This document shows, piece by piece, positions 1 through 8,917 of a DNA stretch of 64,000 nucleotides. Source of the DNA: Bauldia sp965232525 (GTDB lineage Bacteria > Pseudomonadota > Alphaproteobacteria > Rhizobiales > Kaistiaceae); contig NZ_OZ246980.1 of NCBI RefSeq assembly GCF_965232525.1, positions 2,914,001 through 2,978,000 of the forward strand, written 5' to 3'. Made by a program: the position numbers and the translations under genes. Position 1 is the first letter of the stretch. Each line of letters begins with the position of its first letter. A model generated the notes under the pieces. That model was not told where the DNA came from and did no database searches. It saw only the letters and a list, made by a program, of their open reading frames with translations.

Positions 1-143
1 GCGCCGTTCTCCGAGACGGAATGGTCCAGCTCTCCGGCGAGCGCTCTCGCTTTCCGTTCCTCCGCCGCATAGGATTTTCGCCAACGGTCCGTTAGCGGCC
101 GGGGGAGCGAATCGCAGGCTCCTTGTCCGATGGGAGGAAGCAA

Positions 144-1355
144 ATGGCCGGCATGCCGGTTCTGCCGTTGGCTTCACTGGCTGCGGCTGCGTTCGCGTTG
201 GCGACCTCTGAATTGATGATGATGGGGCTGTTGCCGGAACTGGCGGAGTCGCTCGACGTCAGCATACCCAAGGCCGGGCTGCTGGTGACCGGCTATGCCG
301 TCGGAGTCGTCATCGCGGCGCCGGTCATGGCGCTGATCACCAACGGTGTGGCGCGCAAACGTACGCTGCTGATGCTTATGGCGATTTTCATCGTCGGCAA
401 CATCGTTTGCGCGTTGGCGCCGAACTACACGGTTTTGCTCGCCGCACGGGTGTTCACGGCCTTCTGTCACGCGGCGCTGTTCGGGATCGCGGCGGTGATC
501 GCCGCAGACATTACCCCCCGCGACAGGCAGGCGATGGCGGTCGCTTTGGTATTCGGTGGTGTGACTGTTGCCACGATCCTCGGCGTGCCGCTCGGCACTG
601 CGATCGGTCAGGAATTCGGCTGGCGCGCGGCGTTCTGGATGGTGGTTGCGATGGGTGGCGCCGCCGCCGTGACCGTCGTCATCTGGCTGCCGTCGGCGAT
701 CCCGGTGGAGCGGGTGAATCTGCGCCAGGAACTCGCCACCATCGGCAACCGGCAGGTTGCCATGGCGCTCGTCGTCTCGGGATTTCTCTGGGCCGGACTG
801 TTCGTCGTCTTCACCTATGTCGCGCCGATCCTCGGCGAAGTGGCCGGCGCCTCCGAGGAGGCGATTGTTTGGGTCTTCCTGATTTTCGGTCTGGGGACAA
901 TGGTCGGAAACTTCATGGGGGGGCGGCTCGCCGACTGGAAGATGTTACCGTCGATCGTCGGGATGATTGCGGTTGTCGCGGTTATGCTGGCGGTTATCGC
1001 GGTGGTCGCCCATAGCATCTACCTCGCGGTCGTCGCGTTGGTGATCTGGGGAGTCTTCATCTTTGCGCTGATACCGGCCCTGCAGATTTGGGTGGTTCGC
1101 AGCGCCCGTGACGCACCGAACGTTGCCTCGATCATCAATCAGGGATCCCTGCATCTCGGTGCTGCTGTCGGCGCCTGGCTCGGCGCCTCGGCGCTCTATT
1201 TCGGCATCAACTACCGCCACCTGCCATGGGTCGGCGAGTTCCTGACCCTCACGGCGCTGGCGATCGCGGTGGTGGCGATGACGGCGCAGTACAAACACCG
1301 CAAGGCCGCGTTCGCCGAGTCGCCGCGATCGGCCGCGGTGGCGGCCGGACACTGA
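144..1355 (+). CDS. MFS transporter, DHA1/AraJ-like drug or sugar efflux permease
   Basis: A 403-residue inner-membrane protein made almost entirely of hydrophobic helices, consistent with the 12-helix major facilitator fold. The first helices contain the 'ATSELMMMGLLPELA' stretch typical of the AraJ/chloramphenicol-efflux branch of the DHA1 family. The segment after helix 2 (GVARKRTLLM) resembles the MFS loop 2-3 motif. The family exports drugs, sugars or metabolites by proton antiport; the substrate here is unknown. The ATG at 144 is preferred over an in-frame TTG at 123 because GGGAGGAAG (132-140) lies just before it. No regulator is adjacent on the left, but the window edge cuts the context. 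The gene converges on the next one with an 11-bp gap. Confidence 0.88.
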   Translation: MAGMPVLPLASLAAAAFALATSELMMMGLLPELAESLDVSIPKAGLLVTGYAVGVVIAAPVMALITNGVARKRTLLMLMAIFIVGNIVCALAPNYTVLLAARVFTAFCHAALFGIAAVIAADITPRDRQAMAVALVFGGVTVATILGVPLGTAIGQEFGWRAAFWMVVAMGGAAAVTVVIWLPSAIPVERVNLRQELATIGNRQVAMALVVSGFLWAGLFVVFTYVAPILGEVAGASEEAIVWVFLIFGLGTMVGNFMGGRLADWKMLPSIVGMIAVVAVMLAVIAVVAHSIYLAVVALVIWGVFIFALIPALQIWVVRSARDAPNVASIINQGSLHLGAAVGAWLGASALYFGINYRHLPWVGEFLTLTALAIAVVAMTAQYKHRKAAFAESPRSAAVAAGH

Positions 1356-1366
1356 CGTCGACGCGT

Positions 1367-1903
1367 TCAGTTCCCCGGATCGGTACAGCCGCAATCGACC
1401 CGGATGTCGTGGTTGGTGGCCGGATTGACGAAGGCGATGGTGCGCGTTCCGGTCGCCAGATCGATGCAAATCCGAGGCGTCGGACAGCTGTTGATGGCGG
1501 CACAGACGGTTCTACCGCGCGCCCGTTCGAGCACGTCGGGCCGGGTCCAGTGAGCCGGTGCGCCGGCGGCGGCGGGCCAGGCGGCGGTAATCGTGTAGGT
1601 ACCGATCTTGACCGGACCGTTGGGATTGGCGGGATCGGGCGCCAGGTTCACTCGGGTTGACCCCGGGACAGTGACGTTCCCGGCGCGATTGGACAGCTCC
1701 GACTCTACCGTGACCCGGGCCGGGATCGATGCCTGTCGGCCGTCGCATTCGTTGGTGATGCGGATGCTCCCGGTGAGCGTGTAGTTGACCGGCGGCGGTG
1801 GCGGCGGTGGCGCCCGTCGGCCGCCGGCGCGGTGGGCGGCCCGCAAGGCGATCAGCGACACGGTCAGTGCAGTCAGCGATACAAGCAGGCTGAACGGTGC
1901 CAT
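1367..1903 (-). CDS. Hypothetical N-terminally anchored protein with proline-rich linker
   Basis: A 178-residue protein I do not recognise. Residues 1-23 form one hydrophobic helix (signal anchor or uncleaved signal). A basic patch and a run of eight prolines (about residues 31-38) follow, then a roughly 140-residue beta-rich extracytoplasmic domain. Six cysteines (in ITNECDG, TVCAAINSCPT, ICID and DCGCTD) could form disulfides in the periplasm. The start is well supported by a GGGAGGGAA ribosome site directly upstream. It is divergent from thrS and convergent with the MFS gene. Nothing indicates function. Confidence 0.7.
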   Translation of the reverse strand: MAPFSLLVSLTALTVSLIALRAAHRAGGRRAPPPPPPPVNYTLTGSIRITNECDGRQASIPARVTVESELSNRAGNVTVPGSTRVNLAPDPANPNGPVKIGTYTITAAWPAAAGAPAHWTRPDVLERARGRTVCAAINSCPTPRICIDLATGTRTIAFVNPATNHDIRVDCGCTDPGN

Positions 1904-2073
1904 GGGTTCCCTCCCAATGCGCCTTCATCCTATCCGAATTTGGCCAAGGGCGGAATCGAGCCGCCCTTGACGCCGGCGGTCTGACGGTCCACTTAGCGCC
2001 TGCCCGTGCCGCGTGTTGCGGCGCATCCAAAGCTTACCCGTGCTCGTACGCGGGAGTGAGCAGGAGACAGACG

Positions 2074-4044
2074 ATGATCAAACTCACCTTTCCCGACGAA
2101 TCCGTGCGCGAGTACCCGGCCGGCGTCACCGGCGCGGAGGTCGCCTCCGGTATCTCCAAATCGCTAGCCAAGAAGGCGGTGGCGGCCGCGCTAGACGGCG
2201 AACTCGCCGACCTGTCCGAGCCGATTCAGGCCGACGCGCGCATCGAGATCGTCACCCGCGACGATCCGCGGACGCTCGAACTGATCCGCCACGACGCCGC
2301 CCACGTCATGGCCGAGGCGGTGCAGGAACTCTATCCCGGCACCCAGGTCACCATCGGGCCGGTGATTGACAACGGTTTCTACTACGACTTCGCCCGCAAT
2401 CAGCCGTTCACCACGGAAGACCTGCCGGCGATCGAGAAGAAGATGCGCGAGATCGTCCAGCGCAACGCGCCGTTCACCAGGGAAATCTGGTCGCGCGACG
2501 AGGCTCGCCAAGTTTTCGCCGACAAGGGCGAGGCCTACAAGGTCGAGCTGGTCGACGCGATTCCGCCCGACGAAGACGTCAAGATTTACAAGCAGGGCGA
2601 TTGGTTCGACCTCTGCCGCGGCCCGCACATGGCCTCGACCGGGCAGGTCGGCAACGCCTTCAAGCTGACCAAGGTGGCCGGCGCCTACTGGCGTGGCGAC
2701 GCCAACAACCCGATGCTGACCCGCATCTACGGTACCGCCTGGCACAGCAAGGAGGAACTCGACGGCTATCTCCACATGCTGGAGGAAGCCGAGAAACGCG
2801 ATCACCGCCGCCTCGGGCGGGAGATGGACCTGTTCCATTTCCAGGAAGAGGGGCCCGGTGTCGTATTCTGGCACGCCAAGGGCTGGAGCGTATTTCAGGA
2901 GATCGTCGCTTACATGCGGCGGCGGCTGAAGGGCAGTTATGACGAGGTGAATGCGCCGCAACTCCTCGACAAGTCGCTGTGGGAAACCTCTGGGCATTGG
3001 AACTGGTTCCGCGAGAACATGTTCACAGCCCAGTCCGCCGGCGAGGAAACCGACGACCCGCGGGTGTTCGCGATCAAGCCGATGAACTGTCCGGGGCATA
3101 TCCAGCTCTTCAAGCATGGCTTGAAGAGTTATCGCGATCTCCCTTTGAGGATGGCGGAATTTGGTGTGGTCCACCGCTACGAGCCATCCGGGGCATTGCA
3201 TGGCCTGATGCGCGTCCGCGCGTTCACCCAGGACGACGCGCACGTGTTCTGCACAGAAGACCAGATGGCCGCCGAGTGCCACCGCATCAACGATCTGATC
3301 CTGTCGACTTACGCCGATTTCGGCTTCGATGACGTGCGGGTGCTGTTGTCGACACGGCCGGACAAGCGGGTCGGTTCGGACGAGGCATGGGACCGGGCCG
3401 AAGCGATCATGGAGCAGGTGCTGGGCGAGATCAAAGATCGTTCCGGCGGCAGGATCGAGACCGGCATCAACCCCGGTGAGGGTGCGTTCTACGGGCCAAA
3501 GTTCGAGTATGTGCTGCGTGATGCGATCGGCCGCGACTGGCAGTGCGGAACCACCCAGGTCGACTTCAACCTGCCGGAGCGTTTCGGCGCGTTCTATGTC
3601 GACTCCGACGGCGAGAAGAAGATGCCGGTGATGATCCACCGCGCTATCTGCGGCTCGATGGAGCGTTTCCTCGGCATTCTGCTGGAGAGCCATGCCGGGC
3701 ACCTGCCGCTCTGGCTGTCGCCGGTGCAGGCGGTGGTCGCGACCATCACCTCGGACGCCGACGATTATGCCCGCAAGGTGCTGGCCCGGCTCGACGCTGC
3801 GGGGCTGAGGGTCCAAGCGGACCTCCGCAACGAGAAAATCAACTACAAGGTCCGCGAGCACTCGCTCGCCAAGGTTCCGGTGATCATCGTCTGCGGCAAG
3901 CGCGAGGCGGAGGAGGGCACGGTCAACATCCGCCGCCTCGGCGAGCGCAAGCAGGAGTCTCTGTCACTCGATGCGGCGGTGGCGGCGCTCACCGACGAGG
4001 CCCTGCCGCCGGACCGGCGCCGAGTGCTGGAGATGGCGGCGTGA
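2074..4044 (+). CDS. thrS: Threonyl-tRNA synthetase
   Basis: This cytosolic class II synthetase attaches threonine to tRNA-Thr. At 656 residues it is close to the family norm. It has an N-terminal TGS domain (about 1-62), then the editing/SAD domain with the HxxxH-type 'RHDAAHVMAEA' sequence, the catalytic core and a C-terminal anticodon-binding domain. The three zinc ligands that recognise threonine are visible as Cys339 (MNCPGH), His390 (DDAHVFC) and His522 (MIHRAIC). Motif 2 appears as 'VHRYEPSG', and motif 3 as 'GSMERFLGIL'. A longer reading frame opens at 1897, but the ATG at 2074 with AGGAG at 2062-2066 gives the canonical MIKLTFPD start. I see no T-box leader; only a short TGCTC/GAGCA hairpin precedes the ribosome site. 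Confidence 0.98.
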   Translation: MIKLTFPDESVREYPAGVTGAEVASGISKSLAKKAVAAALDGELADLSEPIQADARIEIVTRDDPRTLELIRHDAAHVMAEAVQELYPGTQVTIGPVIDNGFYYDFARNQPFTTEDLPAIEKKMREIVQRNAPFTREIWSRDEARQVFADKGEAYKVELVDAIPPDEDVKIYKQGDWFDLCRGPHMASTGQVGNAFKLTKVAGAYWRGDANNPMLTRIYGTAWHSKEELDGYLHMLEEAEKRDHRRLGREMDLFHFQEEGPGVVFWHAKGWSVFQEIVAYMRRRLKGSYDEVNAPQLLDKSLWETSGHWNWFRENMFTAQSAGEETDDPRVFAIKPMNCPGHIQLFKHGLKSYRDLPLRMAEFGVVHRYEPSGALHGLMRVRAFTQDDAHVFCTEDQMAAECHRINDLILSTYADFGFDDVRVLLSTRPDKRVGSDEAWDRAEAIMEQVLGEIKDRSGGRIETGINPGEGAFYGPKFEYVLRDAIGRDWQCGTTQVDFNLPERFGAFYVDSDGEKKMPVMIHRAICGSMERFLGILLESHAGHLPLWLSPVQAVVATITSDADDYARKVLARLDAAGLRVQADLRNEKINYKVREHSLAKVPVIIVCGKREAEEGTVNIRRLGERKQESLSLDAAVAALTDEALPPDRRRVLEMAA

Positions 4045-4393
4045 TGGGGCGCCTTGGCGTCCTCCCGTTGGCGGTGACACCGGCCTTGCGGTCGCCGACG
4101 ACTCGCCGGTCAACCGAAGCACATCAACAAGACGCTCCACGCTTGCCTCAATCAGGCCGGGAGCGACAATAACCAGTTGGATTGCATTGCGTGACGACGC
4201 CCGACGCAGAACGGGCAGATGCAGGGAACCACATCATCGGGCCGACAACGGGGCCAGCTACGATTCACGTTCTCCGTCGGTACGCCGAATGAGACTCGCG
4301 GCGCGCTCACCATCTGCTAAACGCCATGGTCAAAGGCCGCTTCGACTGTCGCGTGAACCCAATCCCGGAATACTGAGAGATGTGGACACCGCC
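4045..4393. other. Intergenic gap after thrS
   Basis: 349 bases without a convincing gene. I found no tRNA and no strong U-tailed hairpin. Reading frames that cross it are short and compositionally like non-coding frames. Confidence 0.5.
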
Positions 4394-4609
4394 ATGGCTG
4401 GATTCTCAATTTGGCAGCTCCTCCTGACCGTTGTGTTTTGGGTCCTTATCGTCGTGCCTTTCTGGAGGATCTTTCCGCGTGCAGGATGGCCCGCGCCGCT
4501 GAGCCTCCTGATGCCCTTTCCGGTTGTAGGCTTAATCATGCTGTGGATTTTTGCGTTCCGCAAATGGCCGAGTTCAGTGGCAGAGCAATGCAGAGCGCGT
4601 CACTTCTGA
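4394..4609 (+). CDS. Small two-helix membrane protein
   Basis: A 71-residue protein with two predicted transmembrane helices (about residues 6-24 and 34-54) separated by a short 'WRIFPRAGWP' loop, ending in a cytoplasmic-looking basic tail. Short proteins with this pattern (W-R-I-F/L-x-x-A-G between two helices, then 'FAFxKWP') are common hypotheticals in alphaproteobacteria, and I know of no established role. The start ATG at 4394 has only a weak purine-rich stretch upstream. A longer frame from 3971 overlaps thrS and is not credible. Confidence 0.6.
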   Translation: MAGFSIWQLLLTVVFWVLIVVPFWRIFPRAGWPAPLSLLMPFPVVGLIMLWIFAFRKWPSSVAEQCRARHF

Positions 4610-4761
4610 GCCTTCGCAGGGTTTCAGAAACCGCGGGGACCAGGCTACCATCGTGAATCCGACGAACGGCACCGAGACGGTTCTACCGAGATACGGGTAG
4701 CTACTTCGCCGCGCTGTTCCTAATCCCGTCCGGCGCCTTCGGTGGCGACGGGCAGTGCATG

Positions 4762-5472
4762 TTACTGGGGGACCCAGTCACCATGGCCCAAGGCCTTGAA
4801 CTCCTCTAGGATATCACAGCTGGGCTGATGCTCCAGTTCGCACGCTCTTTTCAAGTAGAAGAGGGCATTCTCGAGGTCATCTTCACGCCCGGCTGCCATG
4901 GTGGCACGGGCGGCACTGTAACAACCTATCTCAAGGTCGCCGTCACATGATTTGATGAAGAGATCAAGGGCGCGAACGGGATCGCGGGGGACCCCGCCTC
5001 GCCCAGCGTGATACCGCTCACCGAGCTGTTGGCAACCCAAAGCAACGTTACCGACACAAGCAGCGGCGTATAGTTTAGTAGCTCGGACCTCGTCCGGAGC
5101 CACACCAATTGCGAAGTCATATCGATAGCCTGCAAGTGCGCATGACGGCGCGTAGTTTGCTTCGCAGGCCTTGACATAAAATGCCGTCGCCCGCTCTTCG
5201 TCCTTGTCGGTACCCACTCCGTCCGCGTATCGGCCAGCCGCTAGAGCGCATCCCGAAGCATTGCCTCCATTGCAAGCCTTTACGAAGAACGGAAGTGCGC
5301 GCGCTTCGTCTTGCTCAACACCTAAACCTTTGCTGTAACGAACGCCCGTATTGAAGCACGCCACCGTAACCCCATTCTCACACTCTGCTTTGTCGGTCGC
5401 CAGATCTTCGGGTTGGCCGAGGACTACGTTGCTGGTAAGGAGCCCTGCCAATAGCAAGGCTACGCCGGTCAT
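4762..5472 (-). CDS. Secreted Sel1-repeat (Hcp-like) cysteine-rich protein
   Basis: A 236-residue protein with an N-terminal signal peptide (about 1-19) followed by five to six helical Sel1-like repeats. The repeats carry the 'C..G....C...G..Y..G.G...D...A...F.KAC' pattern with paired cysteines, as in Helicobacter cysteine-rich proteins (HcpA/HcpB). Such repeats are protein-interaction modules, and the cysteine pairs are expected to be disulfide-bonded in the periplasm. The ATG at 5472 is chosen because it begins the signal peptide. The longer frame (to 5793) overlaps the next gene and lacks sense. No good ribosome site precedes it. The partner is unknown. Confidence 0.75.
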   Translation of the reverse strand: MTGVALLLAGLLTSNVVLGQPEDLATDKAECENGVTVACFNTGVRYSKGLGVEQDEARALPFFVKACNGGNASGCALAAGRYADGVGTDKDEERATAFYVKACEANYAPSCALAGYRYDFAIGVAPDEVRATKLYAAACVGNVALGCQQLGERYHAGRGGVPRDPVRALDLFIKSCDGDLEIGCYSAARATMAAGREDDLENALFYLKRACELEHQPSCDILEEFKALGHGDWVPQ

Positions 5473-5606
5473 ATGCGATTGGATGCTTTGATGGCGAATA
5501 GTAGGCCTCCCATAATCCTCGCCGGCCGAAGCCGGCATGCAGATCGTCAAAGCGCGCGTTGGTGCTTGGCATCTACGCGGATTGAACGGCGAGTGTCGCG
5601 GAGAGC

Positions 5607-6785
5607 CTACTGCGCGTCGGCCAATAACACTTCGATGTCGCGGTCGAGGCCGGGTTCCACCGTGAAGGTGCGTTCGAAGATTCGCTCGCCGTTCTTGGCG
5701 ATGGCCGTGTATTCGCCGGCGGCGAGGACCACCGAGGGGAAGGCGCCGACGCTTTCGACCACGCTTTCGCCGGCCGGGGTCATTACCGACCACGAGGTGT
5801 TGGCGAGCGCCTCACCGCCCTGTTCGGAGACGAGCTTAAGGGTGAGCCGCGCCGCTTGCTGATGCACCGATGCCTCGGTGAGCTTGCCGGGCTCGACGCG
5901 GATGTCGGCGCGGACCATGGCATTGGCATCACCATAGCGGCAGACGATGTGATAGATGCCGGCGTTGAGGCTGATCACCTTCGACGCCGGTGCGTCCTTC
6001 ATCAGGAGAACCCGCTCGGCTGGGCCGCTCTCGTCGGAGGCGTAGATGTCGAAGGAGACGTCAGTAGCCGCCAAGGGGCGATCCTCGCCGACCATCGCGC
6101 CGAGCCGCAGCCCGCCGGCATTGAGGACGATCTCTTCGGTCGACGGGGCTTCGGTAACCCTGACTTCGCGGGTGTAGCCGGCGCGGCCGTACGCGGCGTG
6201 AACCATGTACCTGCCGGGACGCAGCTTGAGCGTTACCGGACCGCCATCGGCTTCGCCAACCAGCCGCAGCTTGCCATCGGGCAGCGGGTTGGCGTCGAAC
6301 ACGCGCCACATCATGCCGCTCTGCAGCGGCCGGCTGTCCTCGGTCATCTTCGCGAAGATGGTCACGGTGCCGAGAACGCCGGGAGTATCGGAGCGGCCAG
6401 TTCCACTCAGATCGATCGGGCCGTCGCCCGGCAGAAGATCGAACGGGGTGGGCTCCGCCGGAGCGCTGAGATCAAGTGGGGCAAGGCCGAGCGGCCGGTC
6501 GGCGGCGAAAGCCGAGGCGTCGAACGCTTTGATCGGCTGTCCGTTTGCGGACGACGGCGGGATCAGCGCGGTGTCGACCGGCTCGCTGCCATCGGGGCGG
6601 GGTGGACCGAGGGCGGGATCGGCCGGGGCCGCCGCTTCAGCCTGCAGTTTCAGCGGCGAGATTCGGGGGAGGGGCACTTCGGCGGCGGACGCAGCCACGG
6701 TCGCAACTACAAACGCCGCGCCGGCAAGGACAAGGATTGCGCCGGTTTTCGGCAGGGCGAGACCGCCCCCATGCCTAACTGCCAA
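5607..6785 (-). CDS. Secreted protein with three beta-sandwich repeats, unknown function
   Basis: A 392-residue exported protein. A signal peptide (about residues 11-35, ending ASAAE) is followed by a low-complexity Pro/Ala segment. Three related beta-rich modules of about 75-90 residues come next. Each ends with a 'L..G.Y...A..G......F/V.V' strand pair (GRYMVHAAYGRAGYTREV, GIYHIVCRYGDANAMV, GEYTAIAKNGERIFERTF). These resemble carboxypeptidase-regulatory/PEGA-type surface modules. The first codon is TTG, preceded by GGGGGAC; no ATG gives a signal peptide. It may be co-transcribed with the porin upstream (105-bp gap). Binding partner and role are unknown. Confidence 0.7.
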   Translation of the reverse strand: MAVRHGGGLALPKTGAILVLAGAAFVVATVAASAAEVPLPRISPLKLQAEAAAPADPALGPPRPDGSEPVDTALIPPSSANGQPIKAFDASAFAADRPLGLAPLDLSAPAEPTPFDLLPGDGPIDLSGTGRSDTPGVLGTVTIFAKMTEDSRPLQSGMMWRVFDANPLPDGKLRLVGEADGGPVTLKLRPGRYMVHAAYGRAGYTREVRVTEAPSTEEIVLNAGGLRLGAMVGEDRPLAATDVSFDIYASDESGPAERVLLMKDAPASKVISLNAGIYHIVCRYGDANAMVRADIRVEPGKLTEASVHQQAARLTLKLVSEQGGEALANTSWSVMTPAGESVVESVGAFPSVVLAAGEYTAIAKNGERIFERTFTVEPGLDRDIEVLLADAQ

Positions 6786-6890
6786 AGCCTAAGTCCCCCA
6801 CGCCAAGCGACCGGAATATGGCGGGAATCAGCCCGAATTCCGTGGCAAATTCAAGGCCGCAACTGCGCAATCGTTAAGGCCGCGGTCCAC

Positions 6891-8024
6891 TCAGTCGCCG
6901 AAGGTGGTTTTCAGCTGGGTGTGAAACTCGACCGAATCCGAGCCGCCATCGTTCTCGTAAAGGACGCCGACCGAAACTTCGGCGGCGTCCGTCGGGCTCC
7001 AGGCGGCGCTCAGCGCCGCATCCCATTCGTAACTCGACGGCTCCTCAAGGTAGCTGGCGGTTGCCTGCAGCGCGACCGTGCTGGTGATATCGATCTCGCC
7101 GGATATCAACGTGCTCCACCAGCCGCCTTCGTTGGCGCACTTGCCGGAGCAGTTCGAGCCGCCGACATATTCAGGCGCGTTGTCGGCATAGGCTACGATG
7201 CCGCGCAGATTAATCGTATCGTTAGCGAGTTCGAGGGTTCCGCCGAGCTGGGCGGCCCAGCCGGTGCCGGAGGTGCGGTCGGTGACCCCGAACGACGCCT
7301 GAATGTCGGCGTTGTTGAAATCGCGGATGAGGGCGAGGGCCAGGTCCGGATAATCGCCGGTGGCGTTCTTGGGGTCGTCGTCATAGCGGTCGCGCGGGTC
7401 CTCCGCCGCGAAGGCAACCTCCCAGGAACCCAGTGTCTTTGAAAACTGGATCTGATCGACCTCGGTACCGCCATTGATGCCGCCGTCCAAGGTGTAGGCA
7501 CCGGAGTATTCGTAGATCGTGTCGGTGTAGCCGAACAGGATTGGTCCAATCGCGCCATAGCCTTCGTCGAAAGTCGCTACTTCGAGGGAGTCGAGATAGT
7601 CCGAGTTGTCGGATTTGACCTCGATTTCGACATAGGTCTTGACCGTGCCGAGATCGCTGGGGCTCTCCGTCGACACCGTCAGCGTCGCTTCGGTAGTGAA
7701 CTCCCAGTTCGCCGCGTAGTTGTCCTCGATGTAGAACCCGGCCACCGGTGGGGTCGGGGTGAACGGATCGTCCGGATCCTCACCGCCGATCACTGCGATA
7801 TTGCCAACCGATTTGGAGTCGTGGATCTCCAGGTTGAACTCGAGTTCGCCTACGACCTGGAGACAGGTTTGGGTCCCGGGGATGGCGATGTAGCCGTCGC
7901 CGGCCGAACTGCAGACGGCAACGTAGTCGATAGGATCGACGGCCAGCAGCAAATCGGAGGCCACGGCCGGGCTCGCCACCGGACCGGCCGCAGTCCCCGC
8001 CAGCAAGACATGCCTGAGTTTCAT
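6891..8024 (-). CDS. Alphaproteobacterial outer-membrane porin (Porin_2 type)
   Basis: A 377-residue protein with signal peptide (1-22) and mature start 'SDLLLAVDPIDYVAVC', followed by 'Y.AIPGTQTCLQV', the hallmark of Rhizobiales-type porins. The rest alternates amphipathic strands as expected of a 16-strand trimeric porin for small hydrophilic solutes, and ends with Phe-Gly-Asp rather than the usual terminal aromatic. It is clearly paralogous to the porin at 29310. Shared blocks include 'EDPRDRY', 'PKNATGDYPD', 'TDRT.', 'Y.DNA' and 'GGSNCS'. Unlike that copy it uses ordinary GC-ending codons, suggesting lower expression. Confidence 0.88.
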   Translation of the reverse strand: MKLRHVLLAGTAAGPVASPAVASDLLLAVDPIDYVAVCSSAGDGYIAIPGTQTCLQVVGELEFNLEIHDSKSVGNIAVIGGEDPDDPFTPTPPVAGFYIEDNYAANWEFTTEATLTVSTESPSDLGTVKTYVEIEVKSDNSDYLDSLEVATFDEGYGAIGPILFGYTDTIYEYSGAYTLDGGINGGTEVDQIQFSKTLGSWEVAFAAEDPRDRYDDDPKNATGDYPDLALALIRDFNNADIQASFGVTDRTSGTGWAAQLGGTLELANDTINLRGIVAYADNAPEYVGGSNCSGKCANEGGWWSTLISGEIDITSTVALQATASYLEEPSSYEWDAALSAAWSPTDAAEVSVGVLYENDGGSDSVEFHTQLKTTFGD

Positions 8025-8436
8025 CGCCGCCCCTGACGTCTGTTCGCTTCAGCCTATCCGATCAGGAGCGGTTCGCAAGCGGGATAACTGGTGCGGGCCG
8101 ATCCAACCGACTGGATTGGACGACCGCCAATGTGGCGCGTCCCCGTCCCACGTCTCCGGCGTCGAACGACCTACGCCGTATAACGAGCGAAACATCGGAA
8201 GGTCCTTTTTCTAGGGATCGGCCGGGGGTCGTCGGAGTTGGCCGGGCCCCCAACCCCCAAGAGCCGGCCGCTGGCAAATCCTGGTCAAGTATCGTCGTTG
8301 GCAGAGCAGCCGCCAACAGGCCGAAATTTCAGGAGAGCGGGGCTTTGCCTGCCGGCAATCAGATGAGCCTGACCAACATAGGTTGGGACGCTCCGCACCG
8401 TTGTCACACAGCACACCGCTAAGCACTCAGCCGATT

Positions 8437-8479
8437 ATTGATCAAATTAAAGTGAATATTGAGCAAAATTAATGTAAAT
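8437..8479. repeat. Imperfect AT-rich tandem repeat, two ~21-bp units
   Basis: Unit 1 (8437-8457) and unit 2 (8458-8479) share ATTGA.CAAA.TTAA.GT.AAT. Unit 1 contains the palindrome TTGATCAA. They lie about 450 bases upstream of the RTX gene and about 60-80 bases upstream of a TATAAAT box, where regulator-binding repeats would be expected. A role as operator is inference. Confidence 0.5.
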
Positions 8480-8870
8480 AAAGAAATCCTCATTAACGCC
8501 AATACATAAAGAATAAAGATTAGCTCGCCGATCTGTGGTATAAATATGCTCACAGAATGAAAATCGCTCGATTGTTCGAGACCGGAATTACAACGAACAG
8601 GTGTGCCAAAGAAGTGACCTTAGCGTTCTTCAACTTTGGCGGTATGGCGCCGAAGATAGTGTTACGCAGACTGTAGGCCTCGCGACTACCCGTGCGCTGT
8701 ACTCATCCCGTGCCCCGACAGTGGCACACCGAGACCAAAGCGAGAAGCCGCTCAGGCGGCCAATGCTGCCCGCTACCCGCGAGCCAAGACCGCCCGAGTA
8801 GGTCGGCGGTAGCCACGCAGCATTCAGCAACGATCGGGCCTGTCGATCCACGGCCTTCGACGCGGCGCGA

Positions 8871-8904
8871 CCCGACACCGTGGCCTGCCCGACACCGTGG
8901 CCTG
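8871..8904. repeat. Exact 17-bp tandem duplication
   Basis: CCCGACACCGTGGCCTG occurs twice head to tail (8871-8887 and 8888-8904), ending directly before the GGGAGG ribosome site of the RTX gene at 8918. It looks like a recent slippage or unequal-crossover product in the untranslated leader. Confidence 0.85.
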
Positions 8905-8917
8905 AAGGGAGGACGTC

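Larger units (their letters stand above)
8025..8917. other. Long intergenic region with an AT-rich island
   Basis: 893 bases between the porin and the RTX gene. Its left half holds only short frames with no family signal. Positions about 8430-8580 are sharply AT-rich against a GC-rich background and contain tandem AT-rich repeats and a TATAAAT hexamer-like box at 8539. A 17-bp exact duplication precedes the RTX ribosome site. I see no RNA gene. It is probably the promoter and long leader of the RTX gene. Confidence 0.55.

Noticed and set aside
2191..3861. A 556-codon minus-strand frame
   Set aside because: Antisense to thrS.
5856..7442. A 528-codon plus-strand frame
   Set aside because: Crosses two minus-strand genes with clear signal peptides; shadow composition.
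8132..8422. A 96-codon plus-strand frame in the long gap before the RTX gene
   Set aside because: No ribosome site, no family resemblance, Arg/Pro-rich composition typical of non-coding GC-rich frames.
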